Both the position numbers and the translations under genes were made by a program. DNA of 64,000 nt from Trachythela sp. YZ-2020 (Eukaryota; Cnidaria; Anthozoa; Malacalcyonacea; Clavulariidae): NCBI GenBank assembly GCA_016169945.1, contig JADLSH010000020.1:1-64000 (forward strand). Direction: 5' to 3'. Position 1 is the stretch's first letter. Each line of letters opens with the position of its first letter. Below the pieces are notes generated by a model. That model saw only the letters and a list, made by a program, of their open reading frames with translations. It did not search any database and was not told the DNA's origin. Positions 49,996 through 60,721 of the stretch are shown here, piece after piece.

Positions 49996-50050
49996 GTCGC
50001 TACACGGTGTTTCACGCCTAACTTTATAAGCGAGGCGATCTTCAGGCGAC
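49996..50050 (-). ncRNA. Hammerhead ribozyme, type I, 6 nt after a PLE stop codon
   Basis: Minus strand: stem I gtcgc/gcgac; core CTGAAGA (50045-50039); stem II tcgcct..aggcgt with U.U at its base and a long AT-rich loop; core GAA; stem III aca-ccg-tgt; A cleavage position. The PLE frame stops at 50056-50058, so the ribozyme starts at once after the coding part, in the same orientation. Confidence 0.88.
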
Positions 50051-50055
50051 TGAAT

Positions 50056-51219
50056 TCAGTTCACTTGCGCCATATTCCCAACCGTTCTTTGGCGCGTACG
50101 CGTGTCCGTTTTTTGCAAGCGCTTGTTTCCTTGCGCGCGCTTAAAATTACCCGCACTAAATTTGTTTCTGTGGCAGCACTTTGAAAAAAGTTCAGTTCGC
50201 TTGTTTAAAGTTTTGATTTTGTCTGCGCGAATTATACATAACTTTTCTGTAAGACACAGATCACAACGCCGTGCTCCTGGGGTTCGTGGATTGGCTCGCT
50301 TTAAAATAGACCACTGGATGTTGATTGGTTTTTGGTTGGCCTTTAACTTCCACATGTATTTTGAAAGTTCTGTTTCTTTAGCGTATCGTTCGTTGTTAAT
50401 TGATTTCTTGTGGTTTCTGTAACGTTCTTTAAATGTCGTAGCTGTCATTCCGATGTAATCTTTCGCGTCTTCGTCGTTGTTGGTCGTGACTTCAGCTTTG
50501 TATATGACGTTCTTTGTCATACAATTCCCACGCAACGGACATTCGCTTTTAACTCGGCAGTTGCAGTTGATGTTGTCAGTGTTGTTGTTGTTGTTTTCGA
50601 TTTCATCAGTTACACTTGAGGAGTTTAATAGATGGTGGTTATGTGCGGAGATTGCGGTTTTAACATTTCCCATGCACGAATAGCTGACTTTCACCGAATT
50701 CCTGTTGAAGATCTTGCTCAACACGTTTGATCGGGAGAAATGTTTGTCGATCAATCGCAGAAAATTTCTGGCAACATTCGTCCTCACGTTCTTGCTAAAT
50801 GGGGGGTTGAACCATATGATGTTTCTTTGGCGTCGTCTCCTACTAGGGGTGGGATGGGTCTCAGCTGGGTATTTCATCTTGATGTTGTAATGGTTGCGCA
50901 TGAGGGCGTTTTCGTAAAACGGTGCAGACGTGTCGAAGGAAGATTGGTCGGATGAGAGGTTGGATATTCGTTTGTTGACTGATATTGGAATTTGTTTGAT
51001 AATTGATGGGGGGTGATTCGAGCGGCTGTCTATGTAGAGAGGTTCGTTATTCGGTTTTCTGTACGGGTAGTACTTCTCGTCCTTCAGGTTTAGTGTAACG
51101 TCGAGGAAGTTCACGATATGATTGTTGATTTCAGCAGTTATTTTCAGCCCGAGTTGATGGAAAATTTCGTGAAGTTCTTTCCGAGCTTTATCAGCTGCCC
51201 TTCCGTTTACACCATTCAT
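50056..51219 (-). pseudogene. Penelope-like element, 5'-truncated, open GIY-YIG endonuclease (387 codons)
   Basis: An open frame covers the region just after the RT catalytic motif to the C-terminus. In order: LGLKITAE..VNFLDVTLNL (residues 23-45), SRSNHPPSIIKQIP (65-78), IIWFNPPFSKNV (134-145), KVSYSCMGNV (177-186), a cysteine motif CNC-x5-C-x5-C (219-233), then the endonuclease: IY (239-240), YIG (255-257), ERYRNHKKS (265-273), ETELSKYMWKLK (282-293), CDLCLTEKLC (319-328). The endonuclease keeps the expected IY, YIG, Arg and Glu positions and may be intact. The RT is missing its catalytic half, because the frame is cut at 51219 where a LINE fragment starts in the opposite direction. The start ATG is only the first Met after the break. 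Confidence 0.88.
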
Positions 51220-51737
51220 GGTTAGACGATGATCTGAAATGGAAATCTAATACTGAATATGTCACAAAGAAGGCGGCAAAGCGTCTGTATTTATTAAAGA
51301 TTTTGAAGAGTTATGGCGCCCCCACGGGTGATTTGTTATCATTCTACTGCACAGTAATTCGTCCCATTCTAGAATATGGTGCAGAGGTTTGGAGCGGAGG
51401 TCTAACACAAGAACAGAAGAAGAGTATTGAACGAATTCAAAAACGATCACTTAGAATAATTTGCCCAAAGCAAGATTATGAGCAAGCATTAATCGAGACC
51501 AAATTACAAACTTTGGAGGAACGTAGGGATAATTTATGCGTATCCTTAATTAAGAAAATGCTAGAGTCAAATCATAAACTTCATAGCTTATTACCAATGA
51601 AACTAGAATATGTTAGACGAAAGAAAACAAGAGCTAATACTCAAAGGATATATAATTTCTCTTGTAAAACTGAACGTTTTAAACATAGTACATTGGTTTA
51701 TTCTATAGACTTGTATAAATCTAAATTAGTTGATTAG
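51220..51737 (+). pseudogene. LINE reverse-transcriptase C-terminal fragment
   Basis: The frame begins right at the junction with DDDLKWKSNTEYVTKKAAKR, then LLKILKSYG, FYCTVIRPILEYGAEVWSGG, IERIQKRSLRII and a basic tail, ending at 51737. This is the thumb/C-terminal segment common to many non-LTR RTs; the catalytic motifs are absent. It abuts a PLE truncated at the same base. Confidence 0.8.
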
Positions 51738-52403
51738 AATGACCTTTTTTATTTAAATTTTTAATGCACGATGTAAATAGATAGAATGGGTATAGATTAG
51801 TAAGTTTTCATATATTTAATGGACGATGTAAATAGATATAGATTAGTCAGACCATTGTTATAATAAACATATTTATGTGTATAAACCTTTTTTATCTTTT
51901 GAATGTGTGTTTAAGTTTTATGAGTCACATGGGTTGTATACTTCAATATATACAGATTTTGGATTGAAGTAAACAACCGCATTGTTAGGAAATTGTCACA
52001 GCACGTGAAAAACAAGCAACCAACCTGTATGGGATGTTGATGTTTATACAGATGAGTTGAGAGTTTTATCTATAAATAATTTACTTGTGAAATGAACATT
52101 GAGATTAGCATCGCTTTTAAATACAGTTTACACCTAAAGACTAAATAGCTAATATTGTGACTGGCTTTTAGTCGCATCAATTTTGCCTTTATGGTTTATA
52201 ATTTTCTGTTTGTATAAAATTTAGAACAGTTTATAGTCCTTTTCAATATTATTACTGAATACTGGGTAGAAAATACAAAACAACGGTAACTCGGTGATGA
52301 TGACTAAAACATATAGTCAAGAGCTAGAGCATGTTAATGCTCATTTTCGAAGATGGCGTTGTTTTGTATTTTGTGAAAATACTCTTGCAGGTGGTTGCCG
52401 TAA
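51738..52403. other. LINE 3' tail, then sparse sequence
   Basis: 51760-51870 repeats the words gatgtaaatagata and tatagattagt twice and is probably the LINE 3' UTR. From 51900 to 52403 no gene or repeat was recognised. This is also the region just after the stop codon of the THAP-like gene (minus strand), so part may be its 3' UTR. Confidence 0.5.
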
Positions 52404-52639
52404 TTACTGGGTAGCCTTTTGATTCTTAGGGCAGTCCTTTATATTTTTATGTCCCTTCATCAAGTTCTTGCATACAACACATCTTGGAGGTGCTCGCCCT
52501 GCAGCTAATTTGGCAGCTCTTGCAGCCTTTTCTTGAGTAAGGACTACTGAAACTGAAAAACATAAAACATGGCTTAATTATACAATTACTTTATGGTTTC
52601 CGTGTTTGGATGGCCTGATCCAAACACGCGGGAATGTTG

Positions 52640-52710
52640 CGAGAGTTAAGAAAAACGCGCGAAATCTCGAGCCGAAGGCGAGTGATTTTGCGCGCTTTTC
52701 TTAACTCGAG
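52640..52710. repeat. Short palindrome with CpG-rich arms
   Basis: cgagagttaagaaaaacgcg is inverted as cgcgcttttcttaactcgag around a centre ctcgagccgaaggcgag. Just left of it, gtgtttggat/atccaaacac (52602-52628) forms a second hairpin. Probably a small foldback element inserted at the penultimate exon of the THAP-like gene. Confidence 0.8.
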
Positions 52711-53427
52711 ACAACAAGCCTTCTGCTGGTCTTCTGCTTCCTTATTGCCACATCCCTTGGTTCTTTCTCTAACATGGTGTTCATCGGTTCAGGTGTCATG
52801 TTTTCTAATTTTTTGCATAAAATAATTCTTATTAAACCATTTATATAATCAAATTATGGTCATTTTTGGAATAACATTTTGTTAACAATTCATACCAAAA
52901 TTTTGTTTCTCTTTGACATCCCTCACAGTGGCTTGACCGTCTTTAAACTTTGGATAAGTAATCTTGATCTGTTGCGAACCATCTTTTTTTTCTTTCGGTT
53001 TCCGTGATAAATTGGAATTGAAATGAATAGCCGCTAGAATGTGTCTAAACACAACAATGGAAACATTATATAGTAAAGACAAATATATATATTTTATCTA
53101 GCATACAATATGGAACACACATTACCTGCAAAATATACCAGTGAAAGAATAAGCATTCATTTTGGGGGAAAACTGATTCACGACAGAGTGAAACCCTTCC
53201 AGAAAACTTGTCTGGTCCAATGGTGAGGCTTGTTTTATGCCCTTTATCAAGGACTTTTTCAGCATGGCACTGCTTAGTTTTGTGTGTGCAGGCGAGTCTA
53301 TATATAATAGAAAATTATATTACCATTATCAGTGCAATTATGTGCATTTTATAGCACAGTTCACCGGTTGATTGTTAACAATTTATATGCTGGGTTGCAT
53401 ACCACCTAAAACTGGGAAGAATCTTAC

Positions 53428-54836
53428 CGGGAAGAATCCACTTTCTTGGCGTCAGTTCATCGTGAAGACATTTGTTGTACAAGGGATCATCCAACTCATC
53501 ATGCTTGTCAACAACATGGCTCAGAAATGACTTGAACTTTGCCAAAATGACCCTACCATTTCCAGAATGAGTTGATGTAGCACTCCAGTAAAGGTGGTCG
53601 ACGCACGGTTAAACCCACTCAGTCAATTCGGTGCAGTCTGCTTCGTTTGCCAATTTGGACAATACCTTGTGTAACTCTAAAAATGCACATACCATTGGAC
53701 TGATAAAATAATTCAATTTGTAATCTTTGGGTTATTGTCTTTTTGTCCCGAAGAGCTTGAGCTTGGATCATCATCTATACTTACTCTTTTCAAGTGCCAT
53801 ATATCAAAATAATGTGTTATATTGGGCAGTTTCTCTCTCATATGTTTAGCAATTGTCTGATGTCTGTCCGACACAAGAGTAGATATATCCAAGCCTTCAC
53901 CCAAGAGGAAATCCATGCACCTTTGAAAGCCTTCACACTCCATGGCAGGACTGTTACCAACTTCATTTCTCTATTAATGAAAAAAGTGGAAATATAAGTT
54001 TGCCAGTTATGTAAGGGAAAGGGCGACTTCAGATAGTGCAGTTCCAAGCACGGTACAAGGCCAGGTATCAGTTCTTGCCAGGTAAGAACTGATGTCTCCT
54101 TGCTCTTGCAGGTTCATTACCTGTATCAAACTAAAATTAATTATTTGCGATGAAGTACAGCAAAAGATCGTGTAAGCACCATATTTAGCGCTGTGCCCCA
54201 TGCTGTCGTGTCGTCCATAACCCGAGATCACCAAAGAAGACTCTAACATTTTCAGACGATCTAGGATTTTCCTCTGATAATCTTGCCAGTGAATGAATAT
54301 TGTAGGAAGCAGCATGGTCTAAAAGGAATATAAAGAGGAACTGATAAATGAAAGTTGATTTCTATAAAGCCTAATCCCGTTTTTCATTGTGCAATAGTGA
54401 CTATATGATATGACTATCGAGCTAAGTTTTACCATCGGGTTACATTCAACTACAGCCACCTTATAACCGTCTAGCCCTGTGGGACATGGGGGAGTTAGAA
54501 ATGCAATACATACGCGTTGGTGCCTATAAAATGTCTTGAGAGATATTCCAGAGAGTCCCATATGCTGAAACATACGTATCACTTTGGCAGGTGATCCCCC
54601 TGAAACTAAAATGGAGAAACTTTTAAGAAAATCGCCAGCATTCACTTTTGACCCAGGCATCAAAGGTTGACTTCTCCAAACGCTCCGTTTCTGACCACAG
54701 TTTGGATTTCCACAGTTTCCACAATCAAAGCGCTTCCATCTGTAGTTGTTTCCACCAGGGGACTGTCTGTTTTGCAAAAATGGCAAAACTTGAAGAGCAG
54801 AAGCAATTGCGATATGAAAACGATGAACTTTGGTTC
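53428..54836 (-). pseudogene. Exons 5-8: RNase H-like transposase core
   Basis: Exon 54836-54514 carries KFCHFCKTDSP and, after a frameshift, CGNPNCGQK..WRSQPLMPGS and SGGSPAKVIRMFQHMGLSGI. Exon 54318-54121 carries the likely first acidic block GYGRHDSMGHSAKYGAYT. Exon 53970-53785 carries STLVSDRHQTIAKHMREK and HYFDIWHLKR. Exon 53674-53428 carries DCTELTEWV, a TAA stop, then CVDHLYW and KFKSFLSHVVDKHDE. Exons 6 and 7 are 198 and 186 bp and stay in phase. The spaced Asp residues (RHDS, SDRH, FDIWH) look like a DDE/D-type catalytic fold. This is inferred from motif layout; I cannot name the superfamily. Confidence 0.7.
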
Positions 54837-56023
54837 CTGGCGTAAATTTTCATTACCAAGAGAATGCCTACATAAAGTATGGATAGAAAAAATAGAATAG
54901 AATATTTAGACAAGCAAAACAAAACAGCCAAAACAATGTTGTTGTACAATGCAGGACCTGGGCAAAGCGACTGTAGTATACTGACTAATACCAAGCAATT
55001 AAAATTAGGGTACCCTATACGTTACCTATTTTCCACATTGTCTTCTAGTTCAGATTCCATATCTTTGCAATGAAAATCTTCATCCTCCGTATCCTGCCTC
55101 CTCTTCCGTGGTTTCGCCTTCCGTGATATCACCGTCAGCTTCTGGCTCTGAGTCAAATGCTGCTGTTGTTGGAATTTCGTTTTTCAAAACTTCGTCTTCA
55201 TGTCTGTGATCTTCCGTGATAATTATGTTACACTGAACACCTAAACAAATGAAAAATTTGTAATTGTACAAATAATGTTTACACTGTCTAGATATATGAT
55301 CAATACATTCAGTTGTATCTGAGGTTTCCCTGCAGTGCGTGCGGTACAAGGTGTTATAGCGCGTATTGTATTACTTCTGACTTGTGTTTCTGTTCACTGC
55401 ATATTGAGTCATATTGGTCCCTTCATATTCAGTTTCAAGCGTTGGTAACAATTTTTACTTTAATTTCTTACACACCTTGATAGGGGTTAAACAGTAAAAG
55501 CATATTGGCAAGTTATATAATCTATAATCTATGCCGTACCTTTAGAACGTTTTTCTTTTATCATTGCGTCGTATTTTTCTTTTAATGTAATATATTTGTT
55601 CCATGTTTTTCGTCTTTCCTTTATTAAATAGGCGCAACCAACACAACCACTTGTTTGAGTCAACATCATTCTTCAACAAACAAACACAAGGAGAGTTAGT
55701 ACTTATTAGTAATTTTCTACGTCAAATTGCTGCTACATTACCTGTTATAACTAAAATACGCACAGTACACTTACATCTTCTGGAGATGCTAGCAAGTGGC
55801 TTTCATCTGCAATTTCACAATTTTCTGCTTCTAATGACTCCATGGGCTCTGGCTCATTTACATTCCTCGCGTGACCGCTACCAACATCAGAAGAGTGTAT
55901 CGAAATAGCTTCTTTTACAACCTATTTTGATAATATATTTGTGATTTAAATTGGACGATGGACAAGCTTAATTTTCCGTAAAAAGACAGAGTAAAATCAG
56001 CAATTTGAAAGTGTTGTACTTAC

Positions 56024-56365
56024 CATTCTCTTGGCTCTCGCAGACAAAGGTTTGTCGTCGGCAGTAGCTGTATATTTCGGAATCGCAACAACGCCAATTT
56101 CGTCGGGAGCTAACTGTGGTTTTTTACCAGAGAGGTTCGAAAACATTTCTGTAAAACCCTCCTTGGCAAAATGCGCAGAACAAACACTCGAGTTTGGAGT
56201 CGGATCTCATTTTGCTCGTTTTAAGCGCACGAAGTCAACCCACTGTTTGCGTCTCTTTCTCGCTTCGGGCCTCTCGTCTCCGGCAAAAGGTATAAAATGA
56301 AGCGAGATACCTTGCTTTGTATCAGTTACATTAGAGCAACCTCCTACTACACATCTGTTCGGCAT
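56024..56365 (-). pseudogene. Exon 1: THAP zinc finger with in-frame stop
   Basis: ATG at 56365. MPNRCVVGGCSN gives the first two cysteines, KQWVDFVRLKRAK follows, then TGA at 56206-56204 in the position of the conserved Trp before DPTPNSSVCSAHF, which supplies the last Cys and His of the C2CH set. After it come KEGFTEMF and a short linker ending at a clean donor (atg|gtaagt, 56024/56023). THAP fingers bind specific DNA sites, often transposon ends or promoters. With a single base change the domain would be complete. Confidence 0.82.
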
Positions 56366-56462
56366 CTTTTCTGTTTCGTGACTTTTTTTGCGCTGTTGCC
56401 TTCTATATGATAGTACACGCAATAGTGTTTTCTATATTGTTGAGTTGGACGAGTTCCTATTG

Positions 56463-56470
56463 TGACGTCA
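56463..56470. promoter_or_regulatory. CRE-like palindrome TGACGTCA upstream of the THAP-like gene
   Basis: A perfect TGACGTCA lies about 100 bp upstream of the minus-strand start codon at 56365. This matches the ATF/CREB consensus and sits where a core promoter would be expected. A chance occurrence is possible. Confidence 0.35.
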
Positions 56471-56667
56471 TACGCACAATTTCGTACCAGTCTCTTTTTC
56501 GCGGTTTTCAGATTTTTCACTACACGAAATTCAATGTTTAAACGACAATAACTTTTAAACTATAAATCCGATTTCAATTCTGTTTTAGAACTTACATACT
56601 TATTTTAACCATAGATTTCAAAAATGCGAAGTCCCATTTTGTGATATGGGCACTTTATTCAGCAATA

Positions 56668-58200
56668 ATCCTACCTGCTGACTAATAAACCCGTCCAAAT
56701 CTGAAATTGGCGTTGTTAGTAAGCAAATACTCCAAAGAATCAATGCTAAAATCCATCAACCTCAATCAATGGAAAAACACTGATTCGGTCATTGGATGGT
56801 TCAACAGCATAACAAATAAACACAACCACTCATTCATCAACTTTGACATAGTAGACTTCTACCCATCCATATCACAAGATCTACTAATGAACGCCCTTAC
56901 GTTCGCTTCACAATACGATGAAATAACTGAGGAAGAGAAAGATATCATCATCAAAGAAAAGAAATCCCTGCTCTTCAACGGAGATGCAACTTGGTGCAAA
57001 AAAAACTCCGATTCCCTATTTGATGTCACTATGGGCAGCTTTGACGGCGGCGAAACATGCGAGCTTGTGGGATCCTACCTACTGTCAAAACTAACCCCGT
57101 TATACGGTAATAACATCGGGTTATATAGAGATGACGGACTAGCCGCATTCAACCAAACGCCTAGAGAAATTGAAAACATCAAGAAACAGATTTGCAAAGT
57201 ATTCAGCGATCACAACATAAAGCTCACGATAGAGGCGAACAAAAAATGCGTCGACTACTTAGATGTTACATTCGATCTAAGAACCGGTACCTACAAGCCA
57301 TATACGAAACCCGGAAACATACCGCAATACATTAACCGCCACAGCAACCATCCGCCATCTATAGTCCGCGGCATACCAGATGCGATCAATCGTAGGCTAT
57401 CTAACACCTCGTCCGACCAGAGAGCATTTGAGACAGCCATTCCACCTTACCAAGAAGCCCTGAAGAAAAGAGGATACGAGTATAAGCTTCATTTTAACCT
57501 TCAGCCACCAAAACCGAAACGCTCGCGAGGCAGACACGTTATATGGTATAACCCACCATACAGCGCCAATGTTGCTACAAATCTCGGAAACAAATTATTT
57601 AAAATAATTGACGAATGTTTCCTGCAAGGCCACCATCTACACAAAATATTCAATCGCAACACCCGGAAGCTAAGTTACAGTTGTATGCCCAACGTACAAA
57701 ACATCATAACAGCCCACAACAAGTCCCTACTCAGCAAAAAAAAACGAGACCAATCCATCTGTACCCAGAGAGTGCAATTGCCGGAAGAAAGAAAGCTGCC
57801 CTCTTTCAGGAAAGTGCCTAACGGAAAGCATTGTGTACCAAGCCACAGTTACGCGAGAAGACAACACGAAAGAAGAAACCTACGTTGGTCTTACTGAGGG
57901 CCCATTCAAAACTAGGTATCTTAACCACACCAGCTCGTTCAGAAACGCGAAGTACAAACATGCCATTGAACTGAGTAAATATATTTGGAGCTTAAAGGAA
58001 GCAGACGTAAGGCACTCTATCAAATGGAAAATAGTTAAGCAATGTAAGGCCTATTCGAACAAAACAAAAAGGTGCAATCTATGCTTGCATGAAAAGTTCA
58101 CTATTATATGCCACCGAAACCTAAGCACACTAAACACTAGAAATGAGCTTATTTCGTCGTGCAGACACAGAAAGAAATACTTGCTATGCAACCAATAACT
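56668..58200 (+). pseudogene. Penelope-like element with RT and GIY-YIG endonuclease, nearly intact 3' part
   Basis: The frame can be followed from about 56675 (LINPSKSEIGVVSKQI, with TGA for an expected Arg just before it). After a frameshift near 56735 it follows the long open frame 56707-57897. RT motif A is FDIVDFYPSIS (residues 46-56 of that frame), then [16 protein letters not shown] (108-123) and catalytic YRDDG (140-144). Then come SNHPPSIVRGIP, VIWYNPPYSANV and [10 protein letters not shown] run of nine A at 57736-57744 shifts the frame by one. In the other frame follow ECNCRKKESCPLSGKC, IVYQATV, YVGLTEGPFKTRYLNH, IELSKYIWSLK, CNLCLHEKF and the stop at 58198. All endonuclease motifs are kept. 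The element is 5'-truncated. It is the best PLE copy here and belongs to the same lineage as 46536-47449. Confidence 0.88.
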
Positions 58201-58335
58201 GGATATCTCGAATTATATTATGTATAGCACTAATTATTCCTATCACACTGTAAAAATACCGTTACCCAGACAACTTATAACGCTTTAGACATATTGTATT
58301 TCAGGATTCTTTGGGCATTTAGACCAGACGCGATT

Positions 58336-58391
58336 TTCACCTGATGAGTGTGGCAGGCTCCACTTGCCATACGAAACAGATTTGTTGTGAA
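58336..58391 (+). ncRNA. Hammerhead ribozyme, type I, 3' of the PLE
   Basis: Stem I ttcac/gtgaa (58336-58340, 58387-58391); core CTGATGA (58341-58347); stem II gtgtggca..tgccatac, 8 bp with one G.U and a canonical G-C base; core GAA (58373-58375); stem III aca-gatt-tgt; T at the cleavage position (58386). It is on the same strand as the PLE and 137 nt after its stop codon. Confidence 0.92.
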
Positions 58392-59469
58392 TAAATTCAA
58401 ATAAAGTAACTCGAGTTTGTATTTTTGTTTACCATCCCGCTCTGCATGCTTCGGTATCGAACACTCTACGCATATGATTTTAAACCCAATACTCGTCTAT
58501 ATATATATATAGAATGTTTTATATAAAACCTATATATATAAAACCTCAAACCTTAAGCGCGAAAAGCACATTGGGAACGCGGTCGCAGTCGCTTAATAGG
58601 GGGTGGCCTCTTAATACATGCAGGTTCAACTGTATCTCAAGGACATTTATAGATATTGTACTTATGAAAATAATCAGTGTAGAAAGCTTCTTAATTAGTA
58701 CCTGGTAACAGTTGATCTCAATGGCTTCTTGATGTGTTTACTAACCCACCTATAGAATACAATTGCAAAGATAATTATATACAACTGTAAAATAATCTGA
58801 GTGTCTGACAAGGCAAGCTATATGAAATTATTATATACACAAGCTCTGGATATGAGGTATTCTGCAATCTGATTGGTTCTCTACTAGCAGGATATTAGCT
58901 CATAAATATATCTGAGAATAAAAATAAAATAGCTGGGCATTTGGACAATTAAATGAAGAGGAAATTCAAGTTTTACTTGAAAAACAGCCAAAAAAAAAAT
59001 CTATTAAATCAACATGTGAGTATCAATTAAAATGTATACAATAATTCTCGTCGTTCTATGATTGTATATGACTGATTATCGCTATCGCTATCGGCTATCG
59101 CTCGCTATCAGCTCTATCAGCCAGAATAATTATTAATTAAAAGGATTTTAACAATATCCCTTGTCGCATATTGTTTATGCAAAAGTCAACTTCCTAAAAT
59201 CTTTTTGGTGCAGTGTACCAACCAATCAGTACTTATTAATCAAGCTATTACGGTACCTTTTATTTCTTTGTTCGCTACCTCTTTAAATGTATAGTTCGTT
59301 ACATACAAATAATAGATATTATCACATAATATCAGGTTTATCAGGGCGATAACAGGGTGACATAAAAACGATATGTCCTAGGCACGATATCGTTTTTATT
59401 TCACACTTATAAAGGCACTGATAAAGGTGATAAAAAGGTTATCACTCTCATGACTCGGTGATATGATTG
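58392..59469. other. Sparse sequence with repeat scraps
   Basis: 58545-58575 is a scrap of the AGCTAATT MITE (aaaccttaagcgcgaaaagc). 58585-58635 is an end of the CAGTCGAACC family (cttaatagggggtggcc, aggttcaactgta). 59080-59125 repeats ctatcg words. 59340-59465 repeats gataa/tatcg words in both orientations (acgatatcgt in the centre). No gene recognised. Confidence 0.6.
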
Positions 59470-59674
59470 TGATAGGAACGATTTTAGGTCCGCTCCTGTT
59501 TCTGATATTTAAAATCATTTACCAAATTGTTTGTCTAATTCGCATCCCAGAATGTATGCAGATGATACTCATCTTACATACACTGGTAACGATATTAGTA
59601 CCATTCAGTTCCATCTTAATGAAGATTTGGAAAACGTTAATAAATGGTTAATATCTAATAAACTTACTCTACAG
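59470..59674 (+). pseudogene. LINE reverse-transcriptase fragment (motif B to C region)
   Basis: GTILGPLLFLIF, then after a frameshift MYADDTHLTYTGNDIS, FHLNEDLENVNKWLISNKLT. It aligns with GTILGPLLFLIYINDLP and FADDTNLTYASNNI of the longer element at 60722-63840 and is a related but distinct copy. It is cut at 59674 by the MITE at 59683. Confidence 0.82.
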
Positions 59675-59682
59675 ATCGGTCA

Positions 59683-59882
59683 CAGTATAGAGACGACCAG
59701 TAGGGCCACTCGGCGATGCAACATGTAGCCGGCTTGTTATGCAAAAAATATGCAGTTTACTGGCCAGGAAAGTTAGTCCAGCTTGTTTATTGGCCAGAAA
59801 AAGCAATTGACTGGCTGCCAATGCGTAATGAGCGGCCACACAAAATTTCAAATGAGTGGCCCTACTGGTCGTCTCTATACTG
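59683..59882. mobile_element. 200-bp MITE with ~29-bp terminal inverted repeats
   Basis: cagtatagagacgaccagta plus gggccactc at the left is exactly inverted at the right (gagtggccc then tactggtcgtctctatactg). The interior repeats tggcca words. No target duplication is clear. It interrupts or ends the LINE fragment at 59470-59674. ORFs on both strands here are incidental. Confidence 0.88.
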
Positions 59883-60721
59883 GGCCACGACTGAAGTTGT
59901 TTGTTCAAAAACCCACGTTTTATATCATCTGCCTGAACCCTTCATGCATTTAATTACTAGACCTTGTTGTCATTAGAGATTTTGAATTCGAAATTGTGTG
60001 TCATGGTCATTATTTTAGGCATGCATGCCTAATTCGAAGCTTACGTCGCATGCTTTTCCGCATTTCTTTGTTTTTCCATGGTTTTACTTTTTGTCTTCCC
60101 ATGCATATACTATAGGCAAACCGCATTAATAATACAATAAGGGAAACCTAAAATTAATTTTGACATTTTGTGATTGGCTTGCATGCTTAAACAAAGATGC
60201 CAATCACAACTGAGCTTAGTTAAGCTTTATACCATTAAGTTTAACAGGAGAGATGAACTTCTAACATGGAAGCATTTTCGAACTTGCATACACTGTAAAC
60301 AATTTCCGTTAAAACTACCAATTTATTTTTCGCCTACCAATTATATAATATTGGTTAATTCAACGAATATTTTATTTGTCAAACTCAATTGGTAGGTTTG
60401 GTCATTTAGACCAAATGTTTATTGCAGCTATTTTTAACCAATTTAAAATTGCATTGGTTGCTATAAATTGGCAGCGCGCGGGAAAATGGCTACCAAATAA
60501 ATATTGTTTTATTCAACAATTAACATTTTATACTCACGCGAACAGAAGCTAACGCGTTCATTCTACTCCTTTATTCAAATGAATTAAGGTTCCAGGTATA
60601 ACCACGTCTATAAATGAAAAAACAAAACAAGATATTATATATACAGGTATAAGCTTAAATCAGTACATTTGCGTGAGATTCTGAATATACTATTAACTAT
60701 AAAAATATTTCACCTATACAG
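59883..60721. other. Sparse sequence, no gene recognised
   Basis: AT-rich. accaattt/aaattggt and ccaatt words recur in both orientations between 60300 and 60470, possibly a degraded inverted repeat. The ORF at 60174-60395 shows no recognisable feature. Confidence 0.55.

Larger units (their letters stand above)
52404..56365 (-). pseudogene. THAP-domain / transposase-like gene, multi-exon, disrupted
   Basis: Exons on the minus strand, with GT-AG borders read directly: 56365-56024, 55921-55775, about 55670-55540, 55240-55026, 54836-54514, 54318-54121, 53970-53785, 53674-53428, 53297-53126, 53044-52896, one near 52825-52711, and 52552-52404 (stop TAA 52406-52404). The predicted order is an N-terminal THAP zinc finger, an acidic/basic linker, a cysteine cluster, and an RNase H-like transposase core. 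Damage: TGA in the THAP domain (56206-56204) where Trp is expected, TAA at 53611-53609 (EWV*PCVDHLYW), frameshifts within exons at about 55240-55026 and about 54740, and a palindromic element next to the penultimate exon. Similar multi-exon proteins are known to me from corals and fish as uncharacterised THAP proteins. It is either a degraded domesticated gene or a decayed mobile element with introns. Confidence 0.75.

Noticed and set aside
50102..50955. Plus-strand ORFs opposite the PLE at 50056-51219
   Set aside because: Antisense shadows of the PLE frame, which has clear motifs.
54648..55073. Plus-strand ORFs opposite the THAP-like gene
   Set aside because: Antisense shadows of real exons on the minus strand.
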